From Chamaecrista fasciculata (taxonomy: Eukaryota > Streptophyta > Magnoliopsida > Fabales > Fabaceae): a stretch of DNA of 64,000 nt. Below, in pieces: positions 36,347 to 48,312 of the stretch. The DNA is taken from positions 360,256 through 424,255 of the forward strand of contig QANZ01029088.1 in the NCBI GenBank assembly GCA_003254925.1, read 5' to 3'. How positions within the stretch are numbered: the first letter of the stretch is position 1; the number at the start of each line of letters is the position of its first letter. The translations under genes were made by a program, and so were the position numbers. The notes below the pieces were generated by a model. It worked only from the letters and a program-made list of their open reading frames with translations. It did no database searches and had not been told where the DNA came from.

Positions 36347-37377
36347 TATCACGCAATCACTTCATATTGGCATTCACTGTATCTTCTTTCAATAGTTTAA
36401 TATAACTCCTCTGTATGTTAGTTTAGTCCTCCTCATAGCTGAAAACTCTTGCCCCTCTGTACATATTTGATAATTTGGGAAATCTTACAGACATGCTTTA
36501 CACTTATAGCAAAATTGGATGTGTTAATATTGTTTTGAGGATCAGAAAATATAATAAGAAAACAGGGGTACATAAATAGCACTGCTTGTTCTGTAGAGAT
36601 TCTCATTGAATGGCAATTTCTGGTAATCAGACAAGGTTCTTTATGAGCAAAAGAAATACTTTTTTTTTTTGGATGCATTTGATATAAACTTTGATACATT
36701 TTAAGTTGTTAGGCCGCATTTAATATAATGTCTTTGGTGCATCTTAGAGCTAGAAATGTGATATAACATAATAAGGAAACTGAACCATAATATAGTTTGA
36801 TTTGTTATTTGGTGGTGGCTACTTATTGATCCCTGTAGTTGTCGGGAAGGGACAATAAATGTTCATGTCGAGCATCCAACTATTACGTAGGAACCCAATT
36901 GAAACTATTACGTAGGAACCCAATTGAAGGTTGCTCGTGGAGGCTCCAAACAATGGTGTTTTTGGTGTCTCTTGGATTTGGAAGCTTTCTGTGAATTCAT
37001 TTTGACGATGCAAGCATTTCTTTGGTTTTGGTGATTTGAAATACTTGTTAGAAAAGAGGTTAATCAGGTTAAGTTTAGATGCATATAATAGCTTAGCTTT
37101 TCATGTCATGTTTAACAGTGATTTTTAACAATATTGAAATTTTAGAATATTCTGAAACATTAAGAAAAATACCAAAAGGTTGAAGAGATAACCTATATGT
37201 ATATATCCTTCATGACAAATAATTAAAAATTTTATTTTGTACATGATAAATAAATCTTCATGTATTTTACATTTACATGTATAAACTAAATATATTAAAA
37301 TAAACATTCCACCCCCAAAAACATGCACCATAATTGTACATGAACAAACAAAGGGTGGATATAAACATGTCAATCTT
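36347..37377. other. Intergenic between the SagB-like gene and the PMEI array
   Basis: Contains the 3' UTR of the SagB-like gene and the downstream part of the first PMEI unit. A short direct duplication, AACTATTACGTAGGAACCC, occurs at about 36879 and 36904. No gene seen. Confidence 0.5.
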
Positions 37378-38052
37378 TTAGGGTTTTCTCATGACTCTAG
37401 TTGCTGCAGCTGCTCTGTACTTAGCTGTATACCCATGAAACAAGGCAAGTGCATTGCTAGTGACTTGTGCAACATTTTGAGCCTTAACCCTAATAGAAGC
37501 CTTCAATTTACTCATCCTATGCCCAGGAAATGATTCCACACAGGTGCTAGCATCAGTTAAGGCTGTGCTCACCCATGTCTCAACATTACTTATGTGCCAC
37601 AAGAACTCATCATTGATGGCCTCTGGTGTATTGGCTCCCTTAGTACTCATTCGAGCAAGCTCTTTGATGGATTGGCCAATTTGGTCCACACTGTCATCAA
37701 TCTGGGTCAAGCAATCTTGAACAATGAGATAATCTCTGTTATTCTTCATTGCTTTGAGCTGATTGGCCACTCTGTTCAAGTATGTCCTCGTGTTTTGCGC
37801 TTTCGATAGGCTCACAGACAAGGCAATGTGAGCTAGCTGTTGTGGGTTATCAATGGTGGGACTGGAAAACTTGGAGAGGGAATGGATGCATAGGTTTTCA
37901 TAAAGAGTGTTCTTGCATGAGGCCTTTATGAAGGTCATTGTGTTTGTGTCACCACTTTTAGGCAAGGATGATGGCTCAACTTGATCCCATTTTGACATGA
38001 GAGAGATGAAAATTACTAGTAATGTGAGCTTCAGATTGAGCTGTGCCATCAT
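37378..38052 (-). CDS. PMEI-domain inhibitor, array copy 1, 224 aa
   Basis: A single-exon gene for a secreted plant invertase/pectin methylesterase inhibitor-like protein (PF04043 family). Such proteins bind pectin methylesterases in the cell wall or acid invertases; sequence alone does not tell which. A hydrophobic signal peptide (about residues 6-26) is followed by the four-helix domain. The four family cysteines are at 46 and 55 (helical hairpin, SCKNTLYENLC) and at 114 and 171 (VQDC, STC), expected to form two disulfides. It ends in a basic MRKP tail. It is the most diverged of the four copies; by my count it differs from copy 2 at 19 of 224 residues. Confidence 0.92.
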   Translation of the reverse strand: MMAQLNLKLTLLVIFISLMSKWDQVEPSSLPKSGDTNTMTFIKASCKNTLYENLCIHSLSKFSSPTIDNPQQLAHIALSVSLSKAQNTRTYLNRVANQLKAMKNNRDYLIVQDCLTQIDDSVDQIGQSIKELARMSTKGANTPEAINDEFLWHISNVETWVSTALTDASTCVESFPGHRMSKLKASIRVKAQNVAQVTSNALALFHGYTAKYRAAAATRVMRKP

Positions 38053-38164
38053 GGAATGAGTATTATAGTGAAGCTTTTGAATTTGGTGATATGAAGGTTC
38101 AATAAAAAAGATTTGAAGCTCAAATGCTGGTTTGGGTTGGAAAAAATGGCTGTAGGCTATGGTT

Positions 38165-38173
38165 CTTATATAG
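38165..38173 (-). promoter_or_regulatory. TATA box, PMEI copy 1
   Basis: CTATATAAG on the minus strand, about 115 bp upstream of the ATG. The same word at the same spacing occurs before all four copies. Confidence 0.7.
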
Positions 38174-38739
38174 AGGGATCTTCACATCTTCACATGATTA
38201 GTATTATTATTATTATATGATTTTTGTTTATTGATCCACTTGCATTATACGTGCAAAGAGGACTTCAAAGTTTTGATTAATTATTGGGTTGTCGGTCATA
38301 TTAAATAAATAATAAAAAAAAGATTGGCATTATTTTCATTGGCGTGAAGAATGGCTTAATATAAATATATTAGATGTGTAAATGACAATATAAAGGGTTC
38401 CCTTTCTCATTTAGAAGAAAATACTGAAATGGAGTAAACCCTAGGTTTAGTTTTTATAGTTAGTTCGTCGTCATTTCAGCTCATGTTTTTTTTTTTAAAT
38501 GTAAAAATTCAAAAACTAGCGAACCCTTGCTTATCTATAGATAATTAAATAAAAATTCAACTGTCTAAGTGGTAGGTATTGTGAAAATAGTAGTGCAAGT
38601 TGTTATTTGGAGAGAAAAAACTATTTATGCAGTGATGAGAGGATGAAATTAAAGAAGTATATGAATCTTGAATGAAGGCGAAAAATATTTAAGGGAATAT
38701 TTGTGATGATTACATAGGCTGAATCAATGGTTCGACATG

Positions 38740-38825
38740 AGATTCTACGGCGATGGATAGGGATCTTTGTCTTGTGGAAAAGTGCAGAGTCAAATAGAAC
38801 ATGATGCACATGGTTGCACAATTGA
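38740..38825. other. Conserved block upstream of PMEI copy 1
   Basis: GATTCTACGGCGATG, GGATCTTTGTCTTGTGGAAAA and CATGGTTGCACAATTG lie about 700 bp upstream of the start codon. The same block recurs upstream of copies 2, 3 and 4 (about 43070-43155, 47940-48030, 56025-56110). It does not look coding. Confidence 0.6.
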
Positions 38826-39084
38826 ATCATAAGTTAGGCTTACTAATTGTTGGGGAAAAGTAAGAAAACTATAGGAGGATGTTTATTTTGAGGAATAAGT
38901 TAGGCTTCCAAAGTGAGAAAACATGCACATGGTTGCGGAATTTTTCAAAATGTCAGTTATTTGAAAATAAAAAACAAAAAACATATCACAACTTGTTATG
39001 TGGAAATTAAATTTAAACATATATCTAAACGATATTTTTATCTACAAAATGTTGAGATTCTTTTAAGTTTAACCATGAGTTTTT

Positions 39085-39240
39085 CTCACTTGTCCGTGTA
39101 AGTTGTAATTATTTAGATGAAGATTAATCTCATTTGGATCGAAAACAAATCGTTAAAGCTCTTTTAACAATGTTGACTCCAGAGTTCGAATTTAATTCTC
39201 TCAATTTAAGGTGCAGTTCGCTTACCACTGTGCTAAACAT
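39085..39240 (-). mobile_element. SINE copy, family 1
   Basis: On the minus strand: an A-box-like TAGCACAGTGGTAAGC near the 5' end (about 39225), a B-box-like ATTCGAACTC near 39185, then the body AGTCAACATTGTTAAAAGAGC shared with the copy at 14034-14182. Diverged and presumably old. Confidence 0.55.
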
Positions 39241-40019
39241 TTGTTAATAAAAAATTGAGATTTAATAATTTTTTTGGGAAGGAGAATAATTTGAATAAAA
39301 AATGAATGTTTTTTTTTTAATATATTGACAACAATCAATTGATGTGAAATATGCCATTTTCTTAAACTTTTTTTGATATCTTTATCTTTGATGAGTTCAT
39401 TTTCATTATATCACTGTTAACTAAGGAGATTTGTTATATAATATTATATTTGCAATCTTTTATCTTATTTTTTAAATAAAATCTTGAAAACGAAAAAAAA
39501 TCTATTTTGTCATTTGGAATTAAAAAATATATAAAAATTGTATACGAGTTTTTTTTTCTTTTAATGACTATTCTTTGTAAATTATTTGTCAAAACTTATT
39601 TAGTCCTTAAAGACGGAGTCATATTTTGTGTTCATAAATTCATAAAAATTGTAATTATTTTATTAATGTTCTATAGAAATATCCAAAATTTTAATTTTAT
39701 TAAAAAAATTGTTAAATATGATCTAAAATACTAATTTATTAATTTTACACAACCGTGGCTCACTACTGTAAAATGGGGTTATAGCAGCAGTCGAGAGTGC
39801 AGCAAAAAGTCACAAAAGCGGTTACTAAAAATATATCAGCAGTTGTTGTAATTGTTGCTACTCAATATCCACCTATTGTTAATTTCGTCTTGCTAATGTC
39901 TGTAAATAATTCAAATCTCCTGTATGTCATTGGCGAATTCTGAATTTCTCTATAATTAGGGAATTTTTAGTCATTTGATTTCATCTTCTTTAGTCTTTTA
40001 TTAACAAGTGGTGGTTAAT
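39241..40019. other. Intergenic; possible CACTA-like scrap
   Basis: At about 39760 the words CACTACTGTAAAATGG and TATAGCAGCAGT begin a segment that resembles the insertion at 44538-45370. Otherwise AT-rich, no gene. Confidence 0.4.
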
Positions 40020-41145
40020 GTTGGAACATGATGAGCCCTAATATTATTTTGTTGTAAGGGATAAGTATATAGTAAGACTTTACTGAAGAACCAGTTTTTT
40101 AGGAGATACTAGGAAGAGGGAAAATATTTATATTATCAAATCATTTCTACTCTTACAATGAACATTAACTTTGGTCCTATTTATACTATCATCTAAAGAC
40201 CCTTCTAGTTAAACTCATTAATACAATAAATCACACCTAACCAAAGTTCAAAGTACATGACTCTTGATAACATAAACTCATAAATATTTCAGATTTCTAA
40301 AAGACTCATACATTGTAAAAGGACACTCAATAATATTTAAATTTACTATTTCCAACACTCCCCCTTAAATTTAAATATCTCTCGTAATCCATGATGTTGA
40401 CTTCAACGAACTCTTCATTATCTTCTTTGTCTTCATCTTCTCTTTCTTTCATCTTCTTTGCTTTACTGATCAAGTTCATCATTTGACTAGATCAACATAT
40501 GTCCTTAATGCTTCATGCACTCTAACTTATATTTAGCATTTCGTTTCTCCTTCACTAGATCTTTGATACTTCATACGCTTCCTTAACATCACATTTCTCT
40601 TTTTCATATTCATATGATATGCGGGACAAATTCAACTTTTCTAGTATCTCCTTCAGAATTGGTTTTAAATTGCACACTCAAGACAAAAACATATCGTTCT
40701 CCACTTTGGCTAATGCAATCACTTCAGGGTGTTCCCCTTTTCATCACACCTTGAAGACTTCATCATACGTCTTCTATTCATCTAGAGTTCATACGTCTTC
40801 CTGTTGGAAATAATAAATTTAAATATTATTGAGTGTCCTTTTACAATGTATGAGTCTTTTAGAAATCTGAAATATTTATGAGTTTATGTTATCAAGAGTC
40901 ATGTACTTTGAACTTTGGTTAGGTGTGATTTATTGTATTAATGAGTTTAACTAGAAGGGTCTTTAGATGATAGTATAAATAGGTACCAATTTGATGTTCA
41001 TTGTAAGAGTGGAAATGATTTAATAATATAATTTTTGTGTTTTTTCTTTTCCTAGTATCTCCTAGAATAATGGTTCTTGAGTAAAGTCTTGTTATATACT
41101 TATCCTCACAATAAAATAATATTAGGGCCCATCAGGTTCCAACCG
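40020..41145. mobile_element. Pair of LTR-like sequences in inverted order (fossil)
   Basis: About 337 bp from TGTTGGAACATGATGAG to AAATTTACTATTTCCAACA (40020-40356) is repeated in inverse orientation at about 40803-41145 (TGTTGGAAATAATAAATTT to GGTTCCAACCG). An ACTCCCCCTT tract follows the left copy, as a purine tract beside an LTR would look on the other strand. About 445 bp without a recognised domain lie between. The TGTTGG/CCAACA ends suggest a copia-type family. The inverted order means this is not a simple single insertion. Confidence 0.6.
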
Positions 41146-41580
41146 TTAATGTAAAAAATGTACTGTTTTATTAAAAACAGTGACGCTACATTCTCACCCA
41201 ATTGACATTGGTCTGTGAGGGGTGATTAACTCTAAAGAAATTCAGAGGACACCCAAGTACAAAGGATCTTTGGCGTATGTAAAACTTCTATTATCTAATT
41301 TAATTTAATCCCCATTTATGAAAAACGAAATTTCACTTGTACATTTTAATTAGGTGGGAGGGAAAGCCTATTATATATATATATATATATATATCCTTCA
41401 TGACAAATAATTAATAGAAGTATTTTATACATGATGAATAAATAAATCTTCATGTATATATTTACATTTACATGTATACACTTATATTGTGAAAAAGTAT
41501 CCAACCCTGAAAAACATGTGCGCAATAATTATACATGAACAAATTAAACAAAGGGTGGATAATAACTTGCCATCAATCTT

Positions 41581-42255
41581 TTAGGGTTTTCTCATGACTC
41601 TAGTTGTTGTAGCTGCTCTGTACTTAGCTGTATACCCATGAAACAAGGCAAGTGCATTGCTAGTGACTTGTGCAACATTTTGAGCCCTAACCCTAATAGA
41701 AGCTTTCAATTTACTCATCCTATGCCCAGGAAATGATTCCACACATGTGCTAGCATCAGTTAAGGCTGTGCTCACCCATGTGTCAACGTTACTAATGTGC
41801 CACAAGAACTTATCATTGATGGCTTCAGGTGTATTGGCTCCATTAGTACTCATTCGAGCAAGCTCTTTGATAGATTGGTCAATTTGGTCCACACTATCAT
41901 CAATCTGGGTTAAACAATCTTGTACAATGAGATAGTCTCTGTTACTCTTCATTGCTTTGAGTTGATTGGCAACTTTGTTCAAGTATGTCCTCATGTTTCG
42001 TGCTTTCACGAGGCTCACGGACAAGGCTATGTGGGCTAGCTGTTGTGGGTTATCAATGGTGGGACTGGAAAACTTGGAAAGGGAATGGATGCATAGGTTT
42101 TCATAAAGAGTGTTCTTGCATGAGGCCTTTATGAAGGTCATTGTGTTTGTCTTAGCACTTTCAGGCAAGGAAGATGGCTCAACTTGATCTAATATTGACA
42201 TGAGAGATATGAAAATTACTAGCAATGTGAGCTTCATGTTGAGCTTTGCCATCAT
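41581..42255 (-). CDS. PMEI-domain inhibitor, array copy 2, 224 aa
   Basis: A single intact exon, same length and cysteine layout as copy 1 (46, 55, 114, 171), with a signal peptide changed to LMSILDQVEPSS. From here on the promoter and 3' flank are nearly the same as those of copies 3 and 4, so duplication of units 2-4 is more recent than the split from copy 1. It keeps the STNGANTPEA loop that copies 3 and 4 have shortened by two residues. Confidence 0.92.
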   Translation of the reverse strand: MMAKLNMKLTLLVIFISLMSILDQVEPSSLPESAKTNTMTFIKASCKNTLYENLCIHSLSKFSSPTIDNPQQLAHIALSVSLVKARNMRTYLNKVANQLKAMKSNRDYLIVQDCLTQIDDSVDQIDQSIKELARMSTNGANTPEAINDKFLWHISNVDTWVSTALTDASTCVESFPGHRMSKLKASIRVRAQNVAQVTSNALALFHGYTAKYRAATTTRVMRKP

Positions 42256-42369
42256 GGAGTAAATTGAAGCTCTTTAATTTGGAGAGATATATATCTAGCT
42301 TGGTTCAAAGAAATTTGAAGCTCAAATAATGCTGATTTGGGTTGGAAAAAAATGGTTGTAGCTATGGTG

Positions 42370-42378
42370 CTTATATAG
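42370..42378 (-). promoter_or_regulatory. TATA box, PMEI copy 2
   Basis: CTATATAAG on the minus strand, about 115 bp upstream of the ATG. Confidence 0.7.
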
Positions 42379-43069
42379 AGGAGTCTTCACATGATCACAT
42401 GCTTGTTATAGTTATTATACTTGTATCAACTTGAGAATTATACGTGCGATAAGGACTTCAACGTTTTGATTAATAAGTAATTATGGAGGTTGCCGGTCAT
42501 ATTAAATATATAAATGATAAAAAAAGATTAGCAATATTGCAATTAACGTAAACAGGGGATTATATATATATATATATATGATTGTAAATATATAGACGTG
42601 TAAATCTAATAATAAAGGTGCCCGGCCCTCTCTCTATATATTAGGAGGTCAGGTTATATATATTTAAATTACTTTTTATGGATTGGAGTCAAATCATAGA
42701 GACCTCACCTCATGTTGGGTTTTAGCTAGGTTTAGCATTTTATAAAGTTAATTTCTCAGTTAGTCTTGAACTCAGATATTTTTTTTGTTTAAGTACATTG
42801 ACAAAAATTAAGAAACCTAGCCCTTTTTCAGCTCTCTAGATAATTCAAAAGTAAATACAAACTCAATTAAACTATATATATGATAGTTGTAAGGATTTTG
42901 GTGAAATCTAAAGTCGTTTTAGAAAATCTATTTACTTAACGATGAGGATGAAATGGTAAATAATATATAATTATATATAAAATAAATAATAATAAACTCA
43001 GAATATATCTTGAATGAGGGGTTGATGATTTTGGAAGCTGAATCAAATTAATTAAAGGTGTAACATGGG

Positions 43070-43155
43070 ATTATATTCTACGGCGATGCAGAGGTATCTT
43101 TGTCTTGTGGAAAAGAAAAGTCAACTAGAACTTATACACATGCATGGTTGAACAA
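43070..43155. other. Conserved block upstream of PMEI copy 2
   Basis: TTCTACGGCGATGCAGAGG, ATCTTTGTCTTGTGGAAAAG and ACACATGCATGGTTG, as in the other units. A related second block (TTCTATGGCGATGTCAAGGG, TTTTTGTCCTGTGGAAAATT) follows at about 44105-44165 and recurs at about 48555-48610 and 60935-60975, so the block itself was once duplicated within the unit. Confidence 0.6.
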
Positions 43156-43188
43156 TTGGATTATTTTTGCATTAATTTGTGTCATTAC

Positions 43189-43569
43189 TGTTGGGATATG
43201 TATAAAATTATAAGACACAAAATAGTTTGAGTCGCGCCACAAGGATACTGTCCTAAAGAGATATTCCGCAACCCCTCAGAAATTAGGAAGCGACACTCCT
43301 CAGGATTAAAAGGAAGATAGAAATTCAGCAAGTTGATTTTGGTAGGTTCCTCAAGCTCTCACTTCACGTTGATCAGAATAACCAATATAAAAGGAAAGAA
43401 ATATTAGAGCTAATAAAGACAATTTAATCACAATAAAAAAACGGTTTTAGGAAATAATGATTAGAAATTAATAATGATAAAAGATATTATTGGCTCTTCC
43501 TTGATCTCACAAAAATGGAACTTTTATTTGACACACTATAATATTATATAATATATAATATTTCCAACA
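43189..43569. mobile_element. Solo LTR-like sequence, 381 bp (fossil)
   Basis: Runs from TGTTGGGATATG to ATTTCCAACA; flanking 5-mers ATTAC and ATAAC agree at 4 of 5. Absent at the matching place in units 3 and 4. The TGTTGG...CCAACA ends suggest a copia-type family. Confidence 0.55.
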
Positions 43570-43597
43570 ATAACCTCATGCAATAATTTGTAGAATT

Positions 43598-43811
43598 AAC
43601 CAAGGTTGACCCAATTAGTAAGGAGTCAACTCATAATCCATAAGATCATTGTGAATTTGATTCATGCTGCCGATATGAGGGCCTTGTTGTTAAGCAATTT
43701 GTAAATACCTCTGTAAGTGCTCATATGTAGTTTAGAGGCATGTCCTGGCCTTAGTGAACCACCGAGACCCAATTCACTTTAACACTTTTACTTGTTTTCT
43801 ACAAAAAAAAA
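43598..43811 (+). mobile_element. SINE copy, family 2
   Basis: About 214 bp: a degenerate tRNA-like head (TGACCCAATTAGTAAGGAG, then TGTGAATTTGATTCATGCTG), a body with GGGCCTTGTTGTTAAGC and GGCATGTCCTGGCC, and a terminal A run at 43802-43811. A second copy is at 48100-48312. Confidence 0.65.
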
Positions 43812-44537
43812 AGATTTTATTTTTAGTTTTTAATTTCAAGGAGTTTTAGAAACGAAAATATGGTAAGAAAGAGGTAGTTTGTATTCGAATATGGTCAGTG
43901 CTTTTTTTAATATTTTGATTTTTGTGGATCAATTTCGTATTCGTATTTATAGTAAAACTTTCATTTTGTGATGATTGCAATGAAAAAAAAAAATGTTTGA
44001 AACTTGAATGATTAGGAAAAATATTTGAGAGATTGTCGAATATTTTTTTTTTTGGTACATGATTGTCGAATATTTTGTAGGCTGAGCCAAAGTTTGAACG
44101 TGAGATCTTCTAGTCATTCTATGGCGATGTCAAGGGATTTTTGTCCTGTGGAAAATTGGACAGAGTTAATTAAACACTAATTAAATTAAACTCATTCATA
44201 ATGTGGTTAACGTTGGTCGGTCGTAGATTCATAAAACATCATTTAAAACTCCTAAATTAAAGCAAGATTGCAAGATTCTTTAAGACACATTTGGGAATGA
44301 TTTTACATATGTATGTGAGTCGGAGAGAGACAGACAAAAATCTACCTGCCAGCTAGCTAGCTAGAAAAACATAAAAATTTACATGAGAAGTCAAAATTCG
44401 AAGAAAAACTCAAGTTCGTCATCAATACTTTTTTTAATTGAATAAATTAATGAGTTAAATTCATGAATGCATGATAACTCTTTAATCAATTTGATCATGA
44501 TATTTTATTATTTTAAAATGGTATTTTCATGAACACA

Positions 44538-45375
44538 ATATCATCATTACTAAAAAAAAAGGTGTATAGCAGCAGTTTTGACGGATGCTATAAGTGAAAA
44601 AAATTGCTGGTAAAGTTATACCAGCTATTGTAATCATTGTTACTATTGAAAACCAAAGTGTTTGGTATTTCTCTGTCACTATAGATTATACCAGTGGAGA
44701 TAGAAACTGATGGTATAAATTTTTCCTATAATGACAAATACTAAAACTGCTGCTATAAACCAAAATAATTGCTAATATAGGCAAAAGTTGTGGTAACAAA
44801 AACAATTGCCACTATAAAATCAACAAGTGCTATTATAACCTACTTTTTGTAACTATTGTAAGTGCAACCATAATAAGAAATTAACTGCTAGTATATATCT
44901 AACTAAATTGTATTGCCAATTTTCAAATTTACTTTATTTAAGTTAATAACAAAGTCAATTGCTAAATTGTCAATATAGTAACATCAACTATAATGACAAC
45001 TTCAAATTTATTTAGAATGAAGTGATAACAAAGTCAATTATTACCTTGCAAAAAAAAAAAGTCACTCAAGAGATGGATGCAAATTGTGGTTGCGGTTGCG
45101 GATGTGATTGCGTTGCGTTTACTGCGGTTGCGGGTGTTGCAATATAAGGTGCGGTCGATGTAATTGTATCGTTGCAGTCTGATGAGGATTGCGGCCACTA
45201 CCGCAACAACAATATTGCGGGCGTAATTGTGATTGTGGACCGCAATTTGCAACCATACAATTCAAATTGAGTAAAGTATATCAATTTCTACTACAATACT
45301 GCTTCCCAAATTCACTCATGATTCTAATGAATACAACCAACCACACTTCAACATAGTAACTCAATATCAAGCACT
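44538..45375. mobile_element. Unit-2-specific insertion (CACTA-like and a nested GC-word MITE)
   Basis: Relative to unit 4 (which reads on at about 61325), about 830 bp is inserted here between two AATATCA words. The first part has CATTACTAAAAAAAAAGG and repeated TATAGCAGCAGT/TACCAGC words, a degenerate CACTA style. 45080-45257 is a separate GC-rich piece with GCAAATTGTGGTTGCGG at the left and a matching inverted GACCGCAATTTGC at the right. Confidence 0.5.
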
Positions 45376-45593
45376 TAGAACAACTTTATTAATTTAATTA
45401 AAAATTTTAAATTAATTCTCTGAATATAAATAATAATTAAGTTATTTTAGTAAATATAGAATCAGTAAAATATTATTCTCGCCTTGAATGGGCTTGAATA
45501 GAGATGTTAATTACACCCTTCCACATCCAGCGAGCTTGAAGTTGAATGAGTTTTTAAATAATAACAGATCAACTGATTTTCTTCTTCTTCTTA

Positions 45594-45596
<3 letters not shown>

Positions 45597-45640
<44 letters not shown>

Positions 45641-45641
45641 T
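45597..45641. repeat. (TTA)n microsatellite
   Basis: About 15 ATT/TTA triplets; the matching site in unit 3 (about 53703) is much shorter. Confidence 0.95.
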
Positions 45642-46456
45642 TAAAAGATGCAATGTGAATTAAGAGATAACTCTGAGGAAGATTCTCGACTTTAGTTTTT
45701 TGTTCCTTTAAAATTTGTTCAATAATAAAAATTCCTTCTCTTCTGTCTTACTTGAGACTTTTTCCTTGTCTAACTCTGGGGATATTACGTTGCTTACTGA
45801 TTTGAGTTTATTGTAACATTAGTTTTTATTCGTATAAATAAAATTTAGGTGAGGGGAAGACACTCTTAATTTAAAGTTAGGGCAGACCTCTGGGCTCAAA
45901 AAGCACTTACAGATAACTCACTAAATTAATGAGACATCAATTGGGTTTTAAATGATATCCCATTTTCGAATTCAATTTCATGTTCGATTTGATTTTGTTA
46001 GCCAATAACTCTAATTGGATAAAGAAAGAACGCACCAAATTTAACTCATAACTCTTATTTCATCACGTTGGAATTTCAAACGATAGAGATATGATCATAA
46101 TCAATAATTAGGAACCAATTATAAAATTTTTAGGAAACATTAAGAATAAAAAAAAATTTAGGATAAACGTTAAGGACCAAAATAAGTTTTTAGCCTATAA
46201 TTTAATTCCCCCTCATGAAAACAAAAGTTCACTGGTACATTTTAATTAAGTGGTGGGAAAACCTATATATATGCATATATATATATATATATATATCCTT
46301 CATGAAGATAATTAATAGAAGTATTTTATACATGATAAATAAATAAATCTTCATTTATATATTTACATTTACATGTAAAAAACTGTCTCACCCCGAAAAA
46401 CATGCACCATAATTATACATGAACAGACAAATGGTGGATTATAACTTGTTAATCTT

Positions 46457-47125
46457 TTAGGGTTTTCTCATGACTCTAGATATTGCAGCTGCTCTGTACT
46501 TAGCTGTATACCCATGAAACAAGGCAAGTGCATTGCTAGTGACTTGTGCAACATTTTGAGCCCTAACCCTAATAGAAGCCCTCATTTTACTCATCCTATG
46601 CCCAGGAAATGATTCCACACATGTGCTAGCATCAGTTAAGGCTGTGCTCACCCATGTCTCAACATTACTTATGTGCCACAAGAACTCATCATTGATGGCT
46701 TCAGGTGTGTTGGGTCGACTCATTTGAGTTAGCTCTTTGATAGACTGGCCAAGCTGGTCCACACTATCATCAATTTGGGTTAGACAATCTTGTACAATGA
46801 AGTAATCTTTGTTATTCTTCATTGCTTTGAGCTGACTGGAAATTTTGTTTAAGTATGTCCTCATGTTTCGTGCTTTCGAGAGGCTCACGGACAAGGCTAT
46901 GTGGGCTAGCTGTTGTGGGTTATCAATGGTAGGACTGGAAAACTTGGAGAGGCAATGGATGCATAGGTTTTCATAAAGAGTGTTCTTGCATGAGGCCTTT
47001 ATGAAGGTCATTGTGTTTGTCTTAGCACTTTCAGGCAAGGAAGATGGCTCAACTTGATCTAATATTGACATGAGAGATATGAAAATTACTAGCAATGTGA
47101 GCTTCATGTTGAGCTTTGCCATCAT
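46457..47125 (-). CDS. PMEI-domain inhibitor, array copy 3, 222 aa
   Basis: A single intact exon. The N-terminal 57 residues equal those of copy 2. A serine-to-cysteine change creates a fifth cysteine at position 58 (ENLCIHC), shared with copy 4 only; the family cysteines are at 46, 55, 114 and 169. The loop before NTPEA is two residues shorter (MSRPNTPEA). The linker KISSQLKAMKNNKDY differs from the other copies. It differs from copy 4 at 16 of 222 positions by my count. Confidence 0.92.
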   Translation of the reverse strand: MMAKLNMKLTLLVIFISLMSILDQVEPSSLPESAKTNTMTFIKASCKNTLYENLCIHCLSKFSSPTIDNPQQLAHIALSVSLSKARNMRTYLNKISSQLKAMKNNKDYFIVQDCLTQIDDSVDQLGQSIKELTQMSRPNTPEAINDEFLWHISNVETWVSTALTDASTCVESFPGHRMSKMRASIRVRAQNVAQVTSNALALFHGYTAKYRAAAISRVMRKP

Positions 47126-47239
47126 GGAGTAAATTGAAGCTCTTTAATTTGGAGAGATATATAGCTAGCTTGGTTCAAAGAGATTTGAAACTCAAATAAT
47201 GCTGATTTGGGTTGGAAAAAAATGATTGTAGCTATGGTG

Positions 47240-47248
47240 CTTATATAG
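47240..47248 (-). promoter_or_regulatory. TATA box, PMEI copy 3
   Basis: CTATATAAG on the minus strand, about 115 bp upstream of the ATG. Confidence 0.7.
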
Positions 47249-47939
47249 AGGAGTCTTCACGTGATCACATTCTTGTTATTATAGTTATATCAACTTGAGA
47301 TTTATACGTGCAATAAGGACTTCAACGTTTTTATTATTAATTAATTATGGAGGTTGCCGGTCATATTAAATATATAAATAATAAAAAATGATTAGCAATA
47401 TTACAATTAACTTAAAGAGGGGATTATATATATATATATTATGATTGTAAATATATAGACGTGTAAATCCAATAATAAAGGTTCCCGGCCCTCTCTATAT
47501 ATATTAGGAGGTGGAGGTTATATTTAAATTACTTTTTATTGATTGGAGTCAAATCATATAGACCTCACCTCATGTTGGGTTTTAGCTTGGTTTAGTTTTT
47601 TATATAGTTAATTTCTTAATTAGTCGTGAACTCAGATATGAGATATATATATATATATATATATTGTTTAAGTACAATGACAAAAATTAGAAAACCTAGC
47701 CCTTTTTCAGCTCTCTAGATAATTCAAAACTAAATACAAACTCAATTAAACTATATATATGGTAGTTTTAAGGATTTTGGTGAAAACTAAAGTCGTTTTA
47801 GAAAATCTATTTACGTAATGATGAGGATGAAATGGAAAATAATATATATAATAATAATAACAATAAACTCAGAATATATCTTGAATGAGGGGTTGATGAT
47901 TTTGGAAGCTGAATCAAATTAATTAAAGGTGCAACATGG

Positions 47940-48030
47940 GATAATATTCTACGGCGATGCAGAGGTATCTTTGTCTTGTGGAAAAGAAAAGTGAACTAGA
48001 AGTTATACACATGCATGGTTGCACAATTGG
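47940..48030. other. Conserved block upstream of PMEI copy 3
   Basis: Same block as at 43070-43155 (TTCTACGGCGATGCAGAGG, CTTTGTCTTGTGGAAAAG), about 820 bp upstream of the ATG. Confidence 0.6.
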
Positions 48031-48099
48031 ATTTACTTACTATGAAATGATTTTATTTTTAGTTTTTTCTTTCAAGGAGTTTTAGAAATGAAGATATAA

Positions 48100-48312
48100 T
48101 CAGAAATGCCAATAAAGATTAACTCAATTGGTAAAAAGTTGATTTATAACTCACGATGGCGTGAGTTCGAATTTTACTGTCGATGTGAGAGCCTTGTTGA
48201 TAGACGATCTGTAAGTATCTCTGTAAGGGTTCATAGAGTTTGAAGGCCTACTCTGGTCTTGATGAACCCTCAGGACCTAACTCACATAAACTTTTCGATT
48301 ACTAAAAAAAAA
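48100..48312 (+). mobile_element. SINE copy, family 2
   Basis: Head with TAACTCAATTGGTAAAAAG (A-box-like) and GAGTTCGAATTTT (B-box-like), body as in 43598-43811, terminal A run at 48304-48312, and an AGATAT word on each side. It interrupts a stretch that is continuous in unit 2, so it arrived after the unit duplication. Confidence 0.7.
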
